DNA of 64,000 bases from Bacillus massilioanorexius (GCF_902374955.1 NZ_CABKRX010000085.1:122952-186951); one strand, 5' to 3'. Counted from the first letter of the stretch, positions 17,166 to 25,845 are shown. Program-made: numbers and translations. The notes: generated from the sequence alone by a model not told the origin.

Positions 17166-18182
17166 ATGAGCACCAAACTTTTTTCACCTTATACCATTAA
17201 AAATGTAACAGTCAAAAATCGAATTGTGATGTCACCGATGTGTATGTATAGTTCAGAAAAAGAAAATGGCGAAGTGGAAGATTGGCATAAAGTCCACTAT
17301 GGTAGTCGAGCTGTGGGTGGAGTAGGAACAATTATGCTCGAAGCAACCGCCATTTCCCCTCAAGGTCGAATCAGTCCGAAAGATTTAGGAATTTGGAGTG
17401 ATCAGCATATTGAGGGATTATCGGAAATAGTAAGACTCATTCATGAGAACAATGCAAAAGCAGCTATCCAAATTGCTCACGCAGGTAGAAAAGCGACTGT
17501 AAGTGGAGATATCTTTGCACCTTCAGCTATTGCATTTGACGATAAATATCAAACACCTAAAGAATTAACAATAAATCAAATACAGGAAACAATTGCAGCT
17601 TTTCAAGCAGCTGTATTAAGAGCTAAGAAAGCAGGCTTCGATATAATTGAACTCCATGCGGCACATGGCTACTTAATTAACCAATTCTTATCGCCTCTAA
17701 CAAATAAGCGTAAGGATGAATATGGTGGATCACTTGAAAATCAGTATCGTTTCCTAAAAGAAATTATCGAATCAGTACAGCTCGTTTGGGATGGTCCTTT
17801 ATTTGTGCGTATTTCAGCAAACGATTATCACCCAGAAGGTCTAACTATCAATGATTACGTAACTATTGCAAAATGGTTAAAAAATGATGGTGTCGATGTT
17901 ATTGATGTCAGTTCGGGCGCTGTAGTTCCAGCTACAATCCAAGTATTTCCTGGCTATCAAGTACCTTATAGTGAGAAAATTAAACAGCTTGCCAAAATTA
18001 ACACAGGCGCAGTAGGTCTTATCACTTCAGGGCTTCAAGCTGAAGAAATATTACAAAATGAACGAGCAGACTTCATTTTTATTGGCAGACAATTACTTAA
18101 AGATCCTTATTGGCCAAGAACTGCTGCAGAAGAATTACGAACAGAATTAGCGGCACCAAAACCATATGTACGAGGCTGGTAG
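17166..18182 (+). CDS. namA: NADPH dehydrogenase (Old Yellow Enzyme family, YqjM-like)
   Basis: A 338-residue FMN-dependent ene reductase that reduces activated C=C bonds and detoxifies electrophiles. The residues characteristic of YqjM are all present at identical numbering: Cys26 and Tyr28 (SPMCMYSS), His164 and His167 with Tyr169 (HAAHGYL), and the C-terminal Arg336. I chose the second ATG, ten bases after GGAGG, because it gives the exact YqjM length; an ATG six bases earlier is too close to the RBS. A bidirectional terminator follows. Confidence 0.92.
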   Translation: MSTKLFSPYTIKNVTVKNRIVMSPMCMYSSEKENGEVEDWHKVHYGSRAVGGVGTIMLEATAISPQGRISPKDLGIWSDQHIEGLSEIVRLIHENNAKAAIQIAHAGRKATVSGDIFAPSAIAFDDKYQTPKELTINQIQETIAAFQAAVLRAKKAGFDIIELHAAHGYLINQFLSPLTNKRKDEYGGSLENQYRFLKEIIESVQLVWDGPLFVRISANDYHPEGLTINDYVTIAKWLKNDGVDVIDVSSGAVVPATIQVFPGYQVPYSEKIKQLAKINTGAVGLITSGLQAEEILQNERADFIFIGRQLLKDPYWPRTAAEELRTELAAPKPYVRGW

Positions 18183-18200
18183 AACAGTAAGCTAGTCAAT

Positions 18201-18238
18201 AAAAAGAACATGTAATCCATTGTTACATGTTCTTTTTA
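18201..18238. terminator. Bidirectional terminator
   Basis: AAAAAGAACATGTAA pairs with TTACATGTTCTTTTT between the convergent namA and GNAT genes. Confidence 0.85.
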
Positions 18239-18260
18239 TTGGACTTCGAATATGTATAAA

Positions 18261-18803
18261 TTATTCTTGCCATTCTGTTTTAAGCAAAGAAAAAATGATA
18301 ACATCATGTGATAAATGATTTTGATACAAATAACCTCGCAACAATCCTTCTTTAGAAAACCCCATTTTTTTCAACAACTGAATAGATGCTCTATTCTGTG
18401 GATATGTAACTGCCCCAACCCTAAATAATTGCAATTCGTTAAAGGAATAGTTTAATACTTCCTTAACAGCCTCCGTAATAAATCCTTTATTCCAATACGC
18501 CGGGTGCAATTCATAACCGATTTCAGCTCGTTTACTCCCTATATTAAGATTGTTTAATCCAATTGTTCCAATTAATTCACCGTTTTCTTTTAATATTATC
18601 CCCCATCTAATTCCTCGTTTATTCTCGTATATTTTATAAAAATGCTCAATTAACAAGTGAGCTTCTTGAACGCTTTTCATGCTATCCATTCCATAATATT
18701 TCGTAACTTCATCTCTTGAAAAAATATCATATAGATTCTCAGCATATTGATTCAATACTTGAATTAAGTTAAGTCTACTCGTTTCTAACTTTGGAAAATT
18801 CAT
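18261..18803 (-). CDS. GNAT N-acetyltransferase (RimJ/RimL-like)
   Basis: A 180-residue acetyltransferase opening with LETSRLNLIQV, the RimJ/RimL/YdaF signature. GYELHPAYWNKGFITEAVKEVL (about 89-110) is the acetyl-CoA pyrophosphate-binding region, and PQNRASIQLLKKMGFSKEG the C-terminal signature. The target amine is unknown; relatives modify ribosomal protein N-termini or small metabolites. The ATG chosen is 7 bases after AAGGAGGG; two earlier in-frame starts are too near or before the RBS. Confidence 0.85.
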   Translation of the reverse strand: MNFPKLETSRLNLIQVLNQYAENLYDIFSRDEVTKYYGMDSMKSVQEAHLLIEHFYKIYENKRGIRWGIILKENGELIGTIGLNNLNIGSKRAEIGYELHPAYWNKGFITEAVKEVLNYSFNELQLFRVGAVTYPQNRASIQLLKKMGFSKEGLLRGYLYQNHLSHDVIIFSLLKTEWQE

Positions 18804-18868
18804 TTCCATCCCTCCTTTTGTCACAAGAATGCCCCTTTCCATTTATTAACCATAAATAAAGTCTATTT

Positions 18869-18990
18869 TCATAAACTTTTTTACCTATGAACAAGTAGTG
18901 AATAAAGGTTTAGTTAGCTTCCGCCCCAGGATACTGGGTGGTGTCTCCCACAAAAGTCTCGCACCTTACACTTCAATCGCTAATTATATT
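18869..18990. repeat. AACAAGT-core repeat, copy A
   Basis: Begins CATAAACTTTTTTACC TATG, then AACAAGTAGTGAATAAAGG, matching the core seen near 13.6, 44.0 and 57.0 kb. It is followed by an 80-bp GC-richer tail with TTCCGCC, as in the 57-kb copy. It is non-coding. Confidence 0.5.
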
Positions 18991-19084
18991 CACTAAATTA
19001 AATATTCTATTTTTATAATCTCTTTCCTCTTCATTTCGACAAACACACTCCAAAATCTTGATGAGTCGAGGAAAATATAATCTC

Positions 19085-19570
19085 ACAAGAAACTCAAACT
19101 AAACAAAAAACCCTAAAAAGATAAGTGTTATCGGAGATTCCGTCATGATTGCAGTCGCTCCATATTTAGAAAAATATAATAATAGACGCAAAAATAAGTA
19201 GACAAATACACCAGGCAGAAGCAATCATTCATCAAATGAAACAACAAGGAAATTTAGGAGAAATTGTTATTATCGCTTTGGGCTCTAATGGTGCCTTTCA
19301 CAGTAAACAATTAGCAACATTGATTCCATTGGTAAAGACAAACAGGTTTCCCTTGTTAATACATGTGTCCCTGACCATTGGCAAAACTATGTAAACAAAT
19401 CATTATTAAATGCCGCTACTTCTCACAACACAATAATACTTCTATCATAGATTGGTATAATAATAGTGCTGGACATAATGAATATTTCGTAAAAGATGGT
19501 GTACACTTAACACAAAATGATGGCCCAAGCATACGCTAATATGATCATATCTAAAGTCACTGATTCTTAA
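19085..19570 (+). pseudogene. Remnant of an OatA/YrhL-type acyltransferase SGNH domain
   Basis: Three frames must be joined to read a C-terminal SGNH hydrolase domain. They are ISVIGDSVMIAVAPYLEKY (block I GDS), DAKISRQIHQAEAIIHQMK with IIALGSNGAF (block III GxN), then KDKQVSLVNTCVPDHWQNYV, and finally IIDWYNNSAGHNEYFVKDGV followed by HLT (block V Asp/His). There are frameshifts plus internal TAG and TAA stops. The N-terminal acyltransferase-3 membrane half is absent. Intact relatives O-acetylate peptidoglycan. This is clearly non-functional. Confidence 0.82.
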
Positions 19571-19572
19571 TA

Positions 19573-19604
19573 AAAGCGCCCCAAACCTTATGGTTCGGAG
19601 CGCT
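19573..19604 (-). terminator. Intrinsic terminator of the DUF817 gene
   Basis: On the minus strand AAAGCGCTCCGAACC pairs with GGTTTGGGGCGCTTT with G-U pairs, followed by TATTAAG. Confidence 0.65.
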
Positions 19605-19630
19605 TTGTATTAGAAAAATTCATTCATTAT

Positions 19631-20419
19631 TTACATTGTCTTTTCGTGATTTAATGAACCTAGCTTCTCTCGATTTGCTTTTACATGTTTTAATTGCGCC
19701 ACTATTAAAAAGCTCACAATAACAAGTAATAACCAAGAACTAATTTTACCAATATGAACGATTTCCCAATGCTGTTGTTGATTTGGATATTGCCATGCTC
19801 CGAAAAAAGTTGCTATATTCTCTGCAATCCAAATGAAAAAACCAATTAAAATAAAAGACAAAGATAACGGCATTGCATATGTGCGCCTATTAACTGTAAA
19901 ATGAACAAATGTACGAAAAAAGATAAGCAAGGTTACTATTTTTAACACCCAACGAAAATCATAACTAAAATGATGCGTAAAAAAATTAAAATAGATACTA
20001 GCACTCAAAATAGCAACAGCCCATGTAGGTGGCCAATTTGACAATTTTAAATCCACTCTTCTCCATACCTGACACATATAACTTGCAACACTCGCATACA
20101 TGAAACCGCTATACAACGGTACCCCAAAAATTTTAGTGACAGCATCTTCAGGATAGCTCCATGAACCCATATGTACTTTATATAATTCTAATGCAAGCCC
20201 TATTAGATGAAAGACTGCAATGACTTTGACTTCATCCCATGTTTCTATTTTAAAAACAATCATTCCAATCTGTGTAACTAAACAAATCAATAGAATTAAA
20301 TCATAGCGAGCGATAAATGGTATTTCTACAATCTTTGTTATAGCTAGACTTAAAAAAATCATTACTGGAAATATACACGACTTTGCCTGTTCAATTCCAG
20401 TGTAAAATAACTGTTTCAT
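19631..20419 (-). CDS. yoaT: DUF817 family membrane protein (YoaT-like)
   Basis: A 262-residue integral membrane protein with about eight hydrophobic helices. It has conserved-looking polar loops (KVHMGSWSYPEDAVTKIFGV, PLYSGFMYASVASYMCQVWRR) typical of DUF817, whose B. subtilis member is YoaT. The function is unknown. The RBS is weak (GGGTGTTAGG directly before ATG), so expression may be low. It is a single gene with its own terminator. Confidence 0.78.
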   Translation of the reverse strand: MKQLFYTGIEQAKSCIFPVMIFLSLAITKIVEIPFIARYDLILLICLVTQIGMIVFKIETWDEVKVIAVFHLIGLALELYKVHMGSWSYPEDAVTKIFGVPLYSGFMYASVASYMCQVWRRVDLKLSNWPPTWAVAILSASIYFNFFTHHFSYDFRWVLKIVTLLIFFRTFVHFTVNRRTYAMPLSLSFILIGFFIWIAENIATFFGAWQYPNQQQHWEIVHIGKISSWLLLVIVSFLIVAQLKHVKANREKLGSLNHEKTM

Positions 20420-20580
20420 CCTAACACCCTTATATTTATATGAAAAATTTTAACAAAAAAGCAGTTTCGCTCTTTTTGATTGGTTTATTCACCAAAAATA
20501 AACATAGACTTGCCTCATTGAGACATCTTACTAAAACGACAACGATTGATATAAACATTCTTCTCAGTGACTTGATTTGC

Positions 20581-20677
20581 TTACCCTTGTAGTTTTTTTA
20601 ATACGTTTCTCATTGTCACAAGATAACCATAAATCAGAATGAATACACACTTCATCAAAATCAAGTATATAACGCCA
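20581..20677 (-). pseudogene. Unidentified gene remnant
   Basis: One minus-strand frame reads WRYILDFDEVCIHSDL, WLSCDNEKRIKKLQG, then stop. It has the residue composition of a real protein but no start codon and a stop just upstream. I do not recognise the family. The rest of the 300 bp between ynfA and yoaT shows nothing further. Confidence 0.25.
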
Positions 20678-20715
20678 TGACTAATCAGTTTTGATTTTTT
20701 AATATTGCAGTACTA

Positions 20716-21045
20716 TTAATTTCGTGGTCCCCACAACATAACTGAAACACCCAGTAAGCAAATGGCTGCACCAATCTAATCGTATACATCAGGAGCTTTT
20801 TTATCTACTCCCCATCCCCATAAGACTGATAGAACAATGAAAATCCCTCCATATGCTGCGTAAACACGTCCAAAAGAAGGAAAAGATTGAAAAGTTGCAA
20901 CAATACCATAAAATGTTAATCTAACTGCCCCTAAAATGCCATAATAAAATGGTCTTCCTTCTCTTAGCCATAGCCATATTAAATATCCACCACCAATTTC
21001 ACCTAATCCTGCTAATAAAAATAATACAATCGTAATATATATCAC
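20716..21045 (-). pseudogene. ynfA: YnfA family membrane protein, broken by an amber codon
   Basis: The frame encodes a YnfA/UPF0060 protein: four membrane helices, with GGGYLIWLWLREGR, FGRVYAAYGGIFI and GWGVDKKAPDVYD. Codon 90 is TAG where the family has Trp (YDWIGA), and the same frame continues after it with IGAAICLLGVSVMLWGPRN to a TAA. The total of 109 codons equals the usual family length. The TAG removes the fourth helix. It may be a pseudogene or an 89-residue truncated protein. RBS: TAGGAGTGAT. Confidence 0.75.
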
Positions 21046-21354
21046 TCCTACTCATACATAATTAGTTGTTTCTTAATCCGTATCTAACATATTCGTGCGC
21101 CTTCAATCGTATATACTCGAGAATAAGAGACAAAAACAAAATATATTTCTTTTATAGAAAAATCTTTGCATAATCCTACGAATTCTGATAACAAACAAAT
21201 TCCAAATATAGCCAGTTCGTTTTTAACAGTCTTTTTTCATTCTCTTATCATACTAATATTGTCACAATATGTAGAAGAATCTAATAGATTTAGTATAAAT
21301 AGATTTATACTAACACTTTCCTAATAAACAAACGAAAATGACTAAGAACATAAT
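21046..21354. other. Intergenic stretch with one perfect hairpin
   Basis: An AT-rich gap upstream of ynfA. The only structure seen is a perfect 10-bp inverted repeat, TTAGTATAAA/TTTATACTAA, with a 4-nt loop at 21290-21313. It has no T-run and may be an operator or a small RNA stem. Confidence 0.4.
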
Positions 21355-21390
21355 AAAAAGATGCTTGGACCACAAGCACCAAGCACCTTC
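21355..21390 (-). terminator. Terminator of the nucleotidyltransferase gene
   Basis: On the minus strand AAGGTGCTTGG pairs with CCAAGCATCTT, followed by TTTTATTATG. Confidence 0.75.
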
Positions 21391-21443
21391 TTACATTTTA
21401 CTTCAACTTTTCTTCTGAAAATAAGTCCTCCATAAATCCAAAA

Positions 21444-22232
21444 CTACGATTTCCATACTTCATTTAAAGTATTACGAAATAATATATCTAATTGAGGAGT
21501 TGGGTCTTCTATTTCTTTTGAAACCTTCTGTGCATACTCCAACAAACGCTTCAATTCTTGTTCGAGAAATGAATTAATTAAATTTATACGAGGCTCCATA
21601 TCTAGCTCATCCCCTCGTAATTTACGTTCTAACAATACATTTATCTCTTTTTTTAACTCTCCATCAGGAACAACTTTCTCCAGAAGAGTTTGGAATTCGA
21701 TTGGAGGGAATTCATGAAAAGCTTCTATCCAGCGTGCCGCTAAGACCGGTCGTAACACATAGAAATATTTTTTTATTCGTACCATATCAGTCTTTAAATA
21801 TTCGCGAAAATTTGTATTAGCCATATTTAGATAATGATACAAACATGACGTTGGAGAAAAAATAGTTGCGCTTAGCTCTTTTATTCGATCGGTTGTTGAA
21901 AAGGCTTGATAATATACAATGCCTGAGCGTAACCATTCTAATAAAGGTGGATTAGATTTTCTAAACAACTTCAATGCTTTAGTAAGCTCCCAACCCGTAA
22001 CATCAAGTAAATTGTTAATTGGCAGCTCAATAACATCTCTTTTTTTCCCAACACCGACAGGATCAATACTCAAATAGTACTCTGGTTTATGTACGTAAAT
22101 AAAACGAACATCATAGTCACTATCTTTAGAAGGGAAACCCCAAGCACGACTACCTGATTCACAGGCAAATAATACCTTTACTTCATAATCTATTTCAATT
22201 TGTTGTATAGCCTTTAAAATTTCTTCTTTCAT
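21444..22232 (-). CDS. Nucleotidyltransferase-domain protein (YcgL-like)
   Basis: A 262-residue protein with the minimal nucleotidyltransferase motif GSRAWGFPSKDSDYDVRFIY (about 27-46). Gly-Ser and the two Asp of DSDYD supply the metal site. An alpha-helical C-terminal part follows, as in the YcgL/YfbR-neighbour family of bacilli and phages. It may transfer a nucleotide to a protein or RNA; the target is unknown. It starts at ATG after GAGGAAG and is monocistronic. It is not paired here with a HEPN gene, so a toxin-antitoxin reading is not supported. Confidence 0.8.
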   Translation of the reverse strand: MKEEILKAIQQIEIDYEVKVLFACESGSRAWGFPSKDSDYDVRFIYVHKPEYYLSIDPVGVGKKRDVIELPINNLLDVTGWELTKALKLFRKSNPPLLEWLRSGIVYYQAFSTTDRIKELSATIFSPTSCLYHYLNMANTNFREYLKTDMVRIKKYFYVLRPVLAARWIEAFHEFPPIEFQTLLEKVVPDGELKKEINVLLERKLRGDELDMEPRINLINSFLEQELKRLLEYAQKVSKEIEDPTPQLDILFRNTLNEVWKS

Positions 22233-22427
22233 TTATACTTCCTCATTTACTAATATTGATTAGCTGTCTATTTCTTCCTTTTAATCTATATTATCCTATT
22301 ATTTTTTTTGGTCTTACATTAACTTTTTTGATGCGTGAAATGCGAGACTCCTAGAGCCGAATTTAAGGTAATACTTTACTACTTGGTTTGATAAAAGTCT
22401 ACAAACTTTATGAAAACAGTCTATATT

Positions 22428-23009
22428 TTAAATCAAAATAGAGATAGCATTGTATACTAACAATAATGCCATAATAATATTAAATGGAGTTTTATATTTT
22501 GAAAGAAATTTCTGAAAAACAGAGCCACATAAACTCCAACTAAGGGTGCTTAAAAAACCAACTAATGCTAAGAACAATGCAAAGAATAATAAACTTATAT
22601 GTGAATTGTAATACGGTAAGATAAAAGTAGCTATTACCGTAATGCCATATAGAATACCTTTTGGATTAACAAATTGCAAGAACATACCAGTAAAAAAACC
22701 ATTATTTTTATCTTCTTCATTATTTTGAACCGTATCTTTACTAAAAAGAATTTTCATGGCCAAATAAACCATATAAATTGCCCCTACAATACTCATAATC
22801 AATTCTATTTTCGGAATAACACTTTTAAGCATGAGATTAAAATAAGTGGATAATAACATAATGACGAAAAATCCCGCACTGACTCCTGAACAAAATCTTA
22901 TGGTCTTTTTTAGACCATATTGGTTAGCAAACATCATCGCCATAATATTATTTGGCCCTGGTGTAAAACTTGTAACAATCACATATATCAAAAATGATAC
23001 AAAAGGCAT
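22428..23009 (-). CDS. LysE family translocator
   Basis: A 193-residue membrane protein with six helices. It shows the family opening TSFTPGPNNIMAMMFANQYG (about 13-32), the FxNPKG motif (QFVNPKGILYG) in helix 4 and LSWSLCGSVFQKFL in the fifth helix. It exports an amino acid or related compound. It is transcribed divergently from an XRE/cupin regulator, and a shared palindromic region lies between them, so regulator-controlled efflux is likely. RBS GGGGGGAG. Confidence 0.88.
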   Translation of the reverse strand: MPFVSFLIYVIVTSFTPGPNNIMAMMFANQYGLKKTIRFCSGVSAGFFVIMLLSTYFNLMLKSVIPKIELIMSIVGAIYMVYLAMKILFSKDTVQNNEEDKNNGFFTGMFLQFVNPKGILYGITVIATFILPYYNSHISLLFFALFLALVGFLSTLSWSLCGSVFQKFLSKYKTPFNIIMALLLVYNAISILI

Positions 23010-23052
23010 TATACAACTCCCCCCACTCCGTATGTTATAATGCCTAAAATGA

Positions 23053-23100
23053 ACAATATAACGTTTTGCTTTATATTGTATAATATAGACGTTATATTGT
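23053..23100. promoter_or_regulatory. Candidate operator of the XRE regulator
   Basis: A perfect 12-bp inverted repeat, ACAATATAACGT (23053-23064) and ACGTTATATTGT (23089-23100), separated by 24 bp. A third related half-site TTATATTGTA lies in the spacer. It covers the divergent promoter region of the LysE and XRE genes. Confidence 0.65.
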
Positions 23101-23121
23101 ACACGATTAGGAGTGTGTTTT

Positions 23122-23676
23122 ATGGAAGAAATTCATCTTATTCTCGCGAAAAATCTAAAAACTATACGAGAAAACGAAAAATTAAGTCTTGAAAAAGTAG
23201 CTGAACTAACTGGAGTTAGTAAAACAATGATTGGACAAATTGAGCGTGGTGAATCAAGTCCTACCATAACAACTATTTGGAAAATAGCAAATGGATTAAA
23301 AATTTCCTTTACTTCTCTTATTCATAGCCCTCAGCCAGATACAAAAGTAATTCTAAAAAGCGATATTCAAGTGCTTTCTGAAGATAACGGCAAATATCGA
23401 GTATATCCTTACTTTCCTTTTCAAGAAAATCAACGCTTTGAAATTTATTCTGTTGAGATTGAAAAAGGCGGATACCTAAGTGCTGATGGACATCGAGATG
23501 GAACAGAGGAATTTATTACAGTTTTTGATGGTGAAATTACCATTCGAGTAAATAGTCTTGAATATACGGTGAAAAGTGGAGACTCGATTCGCTTTAAAGC
23601 GGATCGGCCACATAGCTACCATAATTCTGGCAACACTTTAACCCGTTTAAGCATGACCATCCATTATCCAGCATAA
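23122..23676 (+). CDS. XRE-family regulator with C-terminal cupin domain
   Basis: A 184-residue two-domain regulator. The helix-turn-helix occupies about 8-60 (LAKNLKTIREN, LSLEKVAELTGVSKTMIGQIERGESSPTI split over the HTH), and a cupin sensor domain about 100-180 (DGTEEFITVFDGEITI, RFKADRPHSYHNSG). Such proteins sense a small ligand and control a neighbouring transporter. The divergent LysE exporter is the probable target. The ATG follows TTAGGAGTG, nine bases inside a longer open frame. Confidence 0.88.
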   Translation: MEEIHLILAKNLKTIRENEKLSLEKVAELTGVSKTMIGQIERGESSPTITTIWKIANGLKISFTSLIHSPQPDTKVILKSDIQVLSEDNGKYRVYPYFPFQENQRFEIYSVEIEKGGYLSADGHRDGTEEFITVFDGEITIRVNSLEYTVKSGDSIRFKADRPHSYHNSGNTLTRLSMTIHYPA

Positions 23677-23792
23677 TCAAACCACATTCTCCTCTGAATG
23701 TGGTTTGATTATGTAGCCTTCTTGTTACTCATAAACGAAAAAAGCACCCGATTTCAAGTTGAAGAACCTATAAATTTTTTCGTCAATACATC

Positions 23793-24637
23793 TCAGTTCA
23801 AAACATTCAATACTATTTTCCCTAAACTTTTTCTACTTTCCATCAGTTTATGTGCTAATACTGCTTCACTCAATGGAAATTCACTACCAATATGAATACT
23901 TAATGACCGATCTTCTAAGTATTTTAACACCTGATTGGCAGTATTCCTTAACGATTCTGGTTTTAATTTTCTCGTTGTTCCGAGACTGTATCCAAGTATC
24001 GATCGACAACTAGAATGCAAATCACTCGTTTTAATTATTCCTGGCTTACCACTAGAATTCCCAAATTGTATTAATCGTCCATAACTCGCCAAACATTCTA
24101 GACTTTTTTCAGTTGTATTTCCTGCCACAGAATCCAATACAATATTTACACCAACATTTTTGCAAGTTGTATAGCTGTAGTTCCTACACCTCCTGCTGCA
24201 GAGTGAATTAAGATGGTTTCTCCTCTTTCTATCCGAGCGACATCAACTAATAGTTTATAAGAGAGAAAAGATACCGTTGGGCAAGCTGCTGCCAAATCAA
24301 AGGAAACACTATTGGGAATTACAAACGTTAAATTCGCATCAGCTACTACGTATTCTTCATATGAACCCCTTGATGGGAAAGCGATTACTCTATTACCGAT
24401 TTCTAATCCTTTTACATCACTGCCGATTTCTACAATTACTCCCGCTGTATCTAATCCAGGTACATAGGGAAATATTTGATTTCCTTTATTACCATAACGA
24501 GCTTTTATATCAGCAAAGTTTACACTACTCTTCTCCACTTTTATCAAGACTTGTTCGTTATTAATTTTGGGAATATTAATATCCGTATATTTCAACACTT
24601 CTGGTGAACCGAACTCCGATACAACTATTGCTTTCAT
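23793..24637 (-). pseudogene. Quinone oxidoreductase / zinc-less alcohol dehydrogenase with internal deletion
   Basis: The first 163 codons read as an MDR-family quinone oxidoreductase (PGLDTAGVIVEIGSDVKGLEIG, then ILIHSAAGGVGTTAIQLAK). They stop at TAA just after LAKMLV. The rest of the family sequence resumes in another frame (NVGVNIVLDSVAG ... LGKIVLNVLN). The total is about 280 codons against about 325 in the family, so roughly 45 codons of the nucleotide-binding domain after the GGVG loop are lost and the frame shifted. It cannot make a functional enzyme. RBS and ATG at the 5' end are intact. Confidence 0.8.
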
Positions 24638-24789
24638 ATCAAATCGCCTCTTTCCTTATTACCTCCTATTTTAAGTCTCTATTTTCTTGAAGTATAATAC
24701 ATAAATCTTATGTTAACTAATCCATAATTCTTATATAAAATCAAATATAATTCAGTAATTATTACTCTGCTGCTCTTATAAACTGTTTA

Positions 24790-25323
24790 TCATTTATTTA
24801 TTATCGCTAATATTTGATGATCTTCCCATTTTCCATATATTTGTACATTTTCTTTCGCAATCCCCTCTTTATGAAACCCTGCTTTTTCTAACACCTTTAT
24901 TGATGCTTTATTGTGAGGCATAACCCCAGCCTCAATACGATGCAGATTCAATTCATTAAACGCAAAATGGACTGCATCCTTAACAGCATCAGTCATGTAG
25001 CCTTTTCCGTTTTGCTTTTTATCTAAATAATATCCAATCCAACAGCTTTGTAATGGTCCTCTTACAATTTCTGATAAAGTAATATTGCCTATTAATTGAT
25101 GATTTTTGATACGAAAAATCCCAAATGAATACATCGTACCCTCCTTTGCTAATAACATACTTTTTTCCACTCTCTCACTTTGTCCCTCAAACGTATAATA
25201 TTTTTCTTCTTTTAGAGGTGTATATAGTTTAAAAAAGTCCCTGTTCTCTCTCTCAAGAGTTAATAAATTTTCTACATCAGATGCTTCTAATAATCTAATG
25301 CAAATCTCTTTCTTTATTTCCAT
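24790..25323 (-). CDS. GNAT N-acetyltransferase (RimJ/RimL-like)
   Basis: A 177-residue acetyltransferase, start ATG after AAAGGAGGAAG. Family features are IRLLEASDVENLLTLERENR at the N-terminus, GYYLDKKQNGKGYMTDAVKD (the acetyl-CoA loop, about 96-115), LHRIEAGVMPHN and SIKVLEKAGFHKEG at the C-terminus. It resembles YdaF/RimJ ribosomal-protein or small-molecule acetyltransferases. The substrate is not predictable. The frame is open 34 codons further upstream, but without an RBS. Confidence 0.85.
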   Translation of the reverse strand: MEIKKEICIRLLEASDVENLLTLERENRDFFKLYTPLKEEKYYTFEGQSERVEKSMLLAKEGTMYSFGIFRIKNHQLIGNITLSEIVRGPLQSCWIGYYLDKKQNGKGYMTDAVKDAVHFAFNELNLHRIEAGVMPHNKASIKVLEKAGFHKEGIAKENVQIYGKWEDHQILAIINK

Positions 25324-25513
25324 TTTACTTCCTCCTTTATGAAAAAACTCTATTAAACTATACTGTTTATATATTGAAAAATGGGTCTCTTTCCACAGAA
25401 TAATCGTAAGCATCCTCGCTCGCATATTTCCAATGTGCAGCTTATTCGCAGATGTCTGAAGAAATTCCGCTTTTTTATATCAACAGTAACGTACAACAGA
25501 GTAAAAAAATAAC

Positions 25514-25573
25514 AAACCACAGAAAGGTCTGTGGTTTTTGTATTAAAACAATACCACAGAGAACGATCTGTGG
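25514..25573 (-). repeat. Two related hairpins in tandem
   Basis: AAACCACAGA/TCTGTGGTTT (25514-25537) and CCACAGA/TCTGTGG (25554-25573) share the same 7-bp stem. They lie downstream of a possible small minus-strand ORF and could terminate it. Confidence 0.55.
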
Positions 25574-25657
25574 ATTCTTGTACTTGAATTAGAAATTCCT
25601 AATCAATGAACATAGGTCGTTTTATCTAAAAATAAACAGACTTATCCCATGATTAGA

Positions 25658-25726
25658 TCAAATAAAAAAAACGGCGGTAGAGTACCCAATTCCAATTGAT
25701 AGGAACTTCATTATTCTTTTTTTCAT
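25658..25726 (-). CDS. Possible 22-residue hydrophobic peptide
   Basis: ATG follows an excellent AAAGGAGGG by 8 bases and reads MKKRIMKFLSIGIGYSTAVFFI (in two parts: MKKRIMKFLSIG, IGYSTAVFFI) to TGA. It has two or three Lys/Arg and then a membrane-length hydrophobic stretch. It may be a real small membrane peptide or the start of a lost secreted protein. Tandem hairpins lie 85 bp downstream. No homologue is recognised. Confidence 0.35.
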   Translation of the reverse strand: MKKRIMKFLSIGIGYSTAVFFI

Positions 25727-25845
25727 ATTAGTACCCTCCTTTCATTTAATTTCATGTTATCAAACTTTTTCATTAATTCAAAACTTTAAATATTTTTAAT
25801 ATTAACTATATAGCGGGTGATTATTGAACATAATAATAAATAGCA

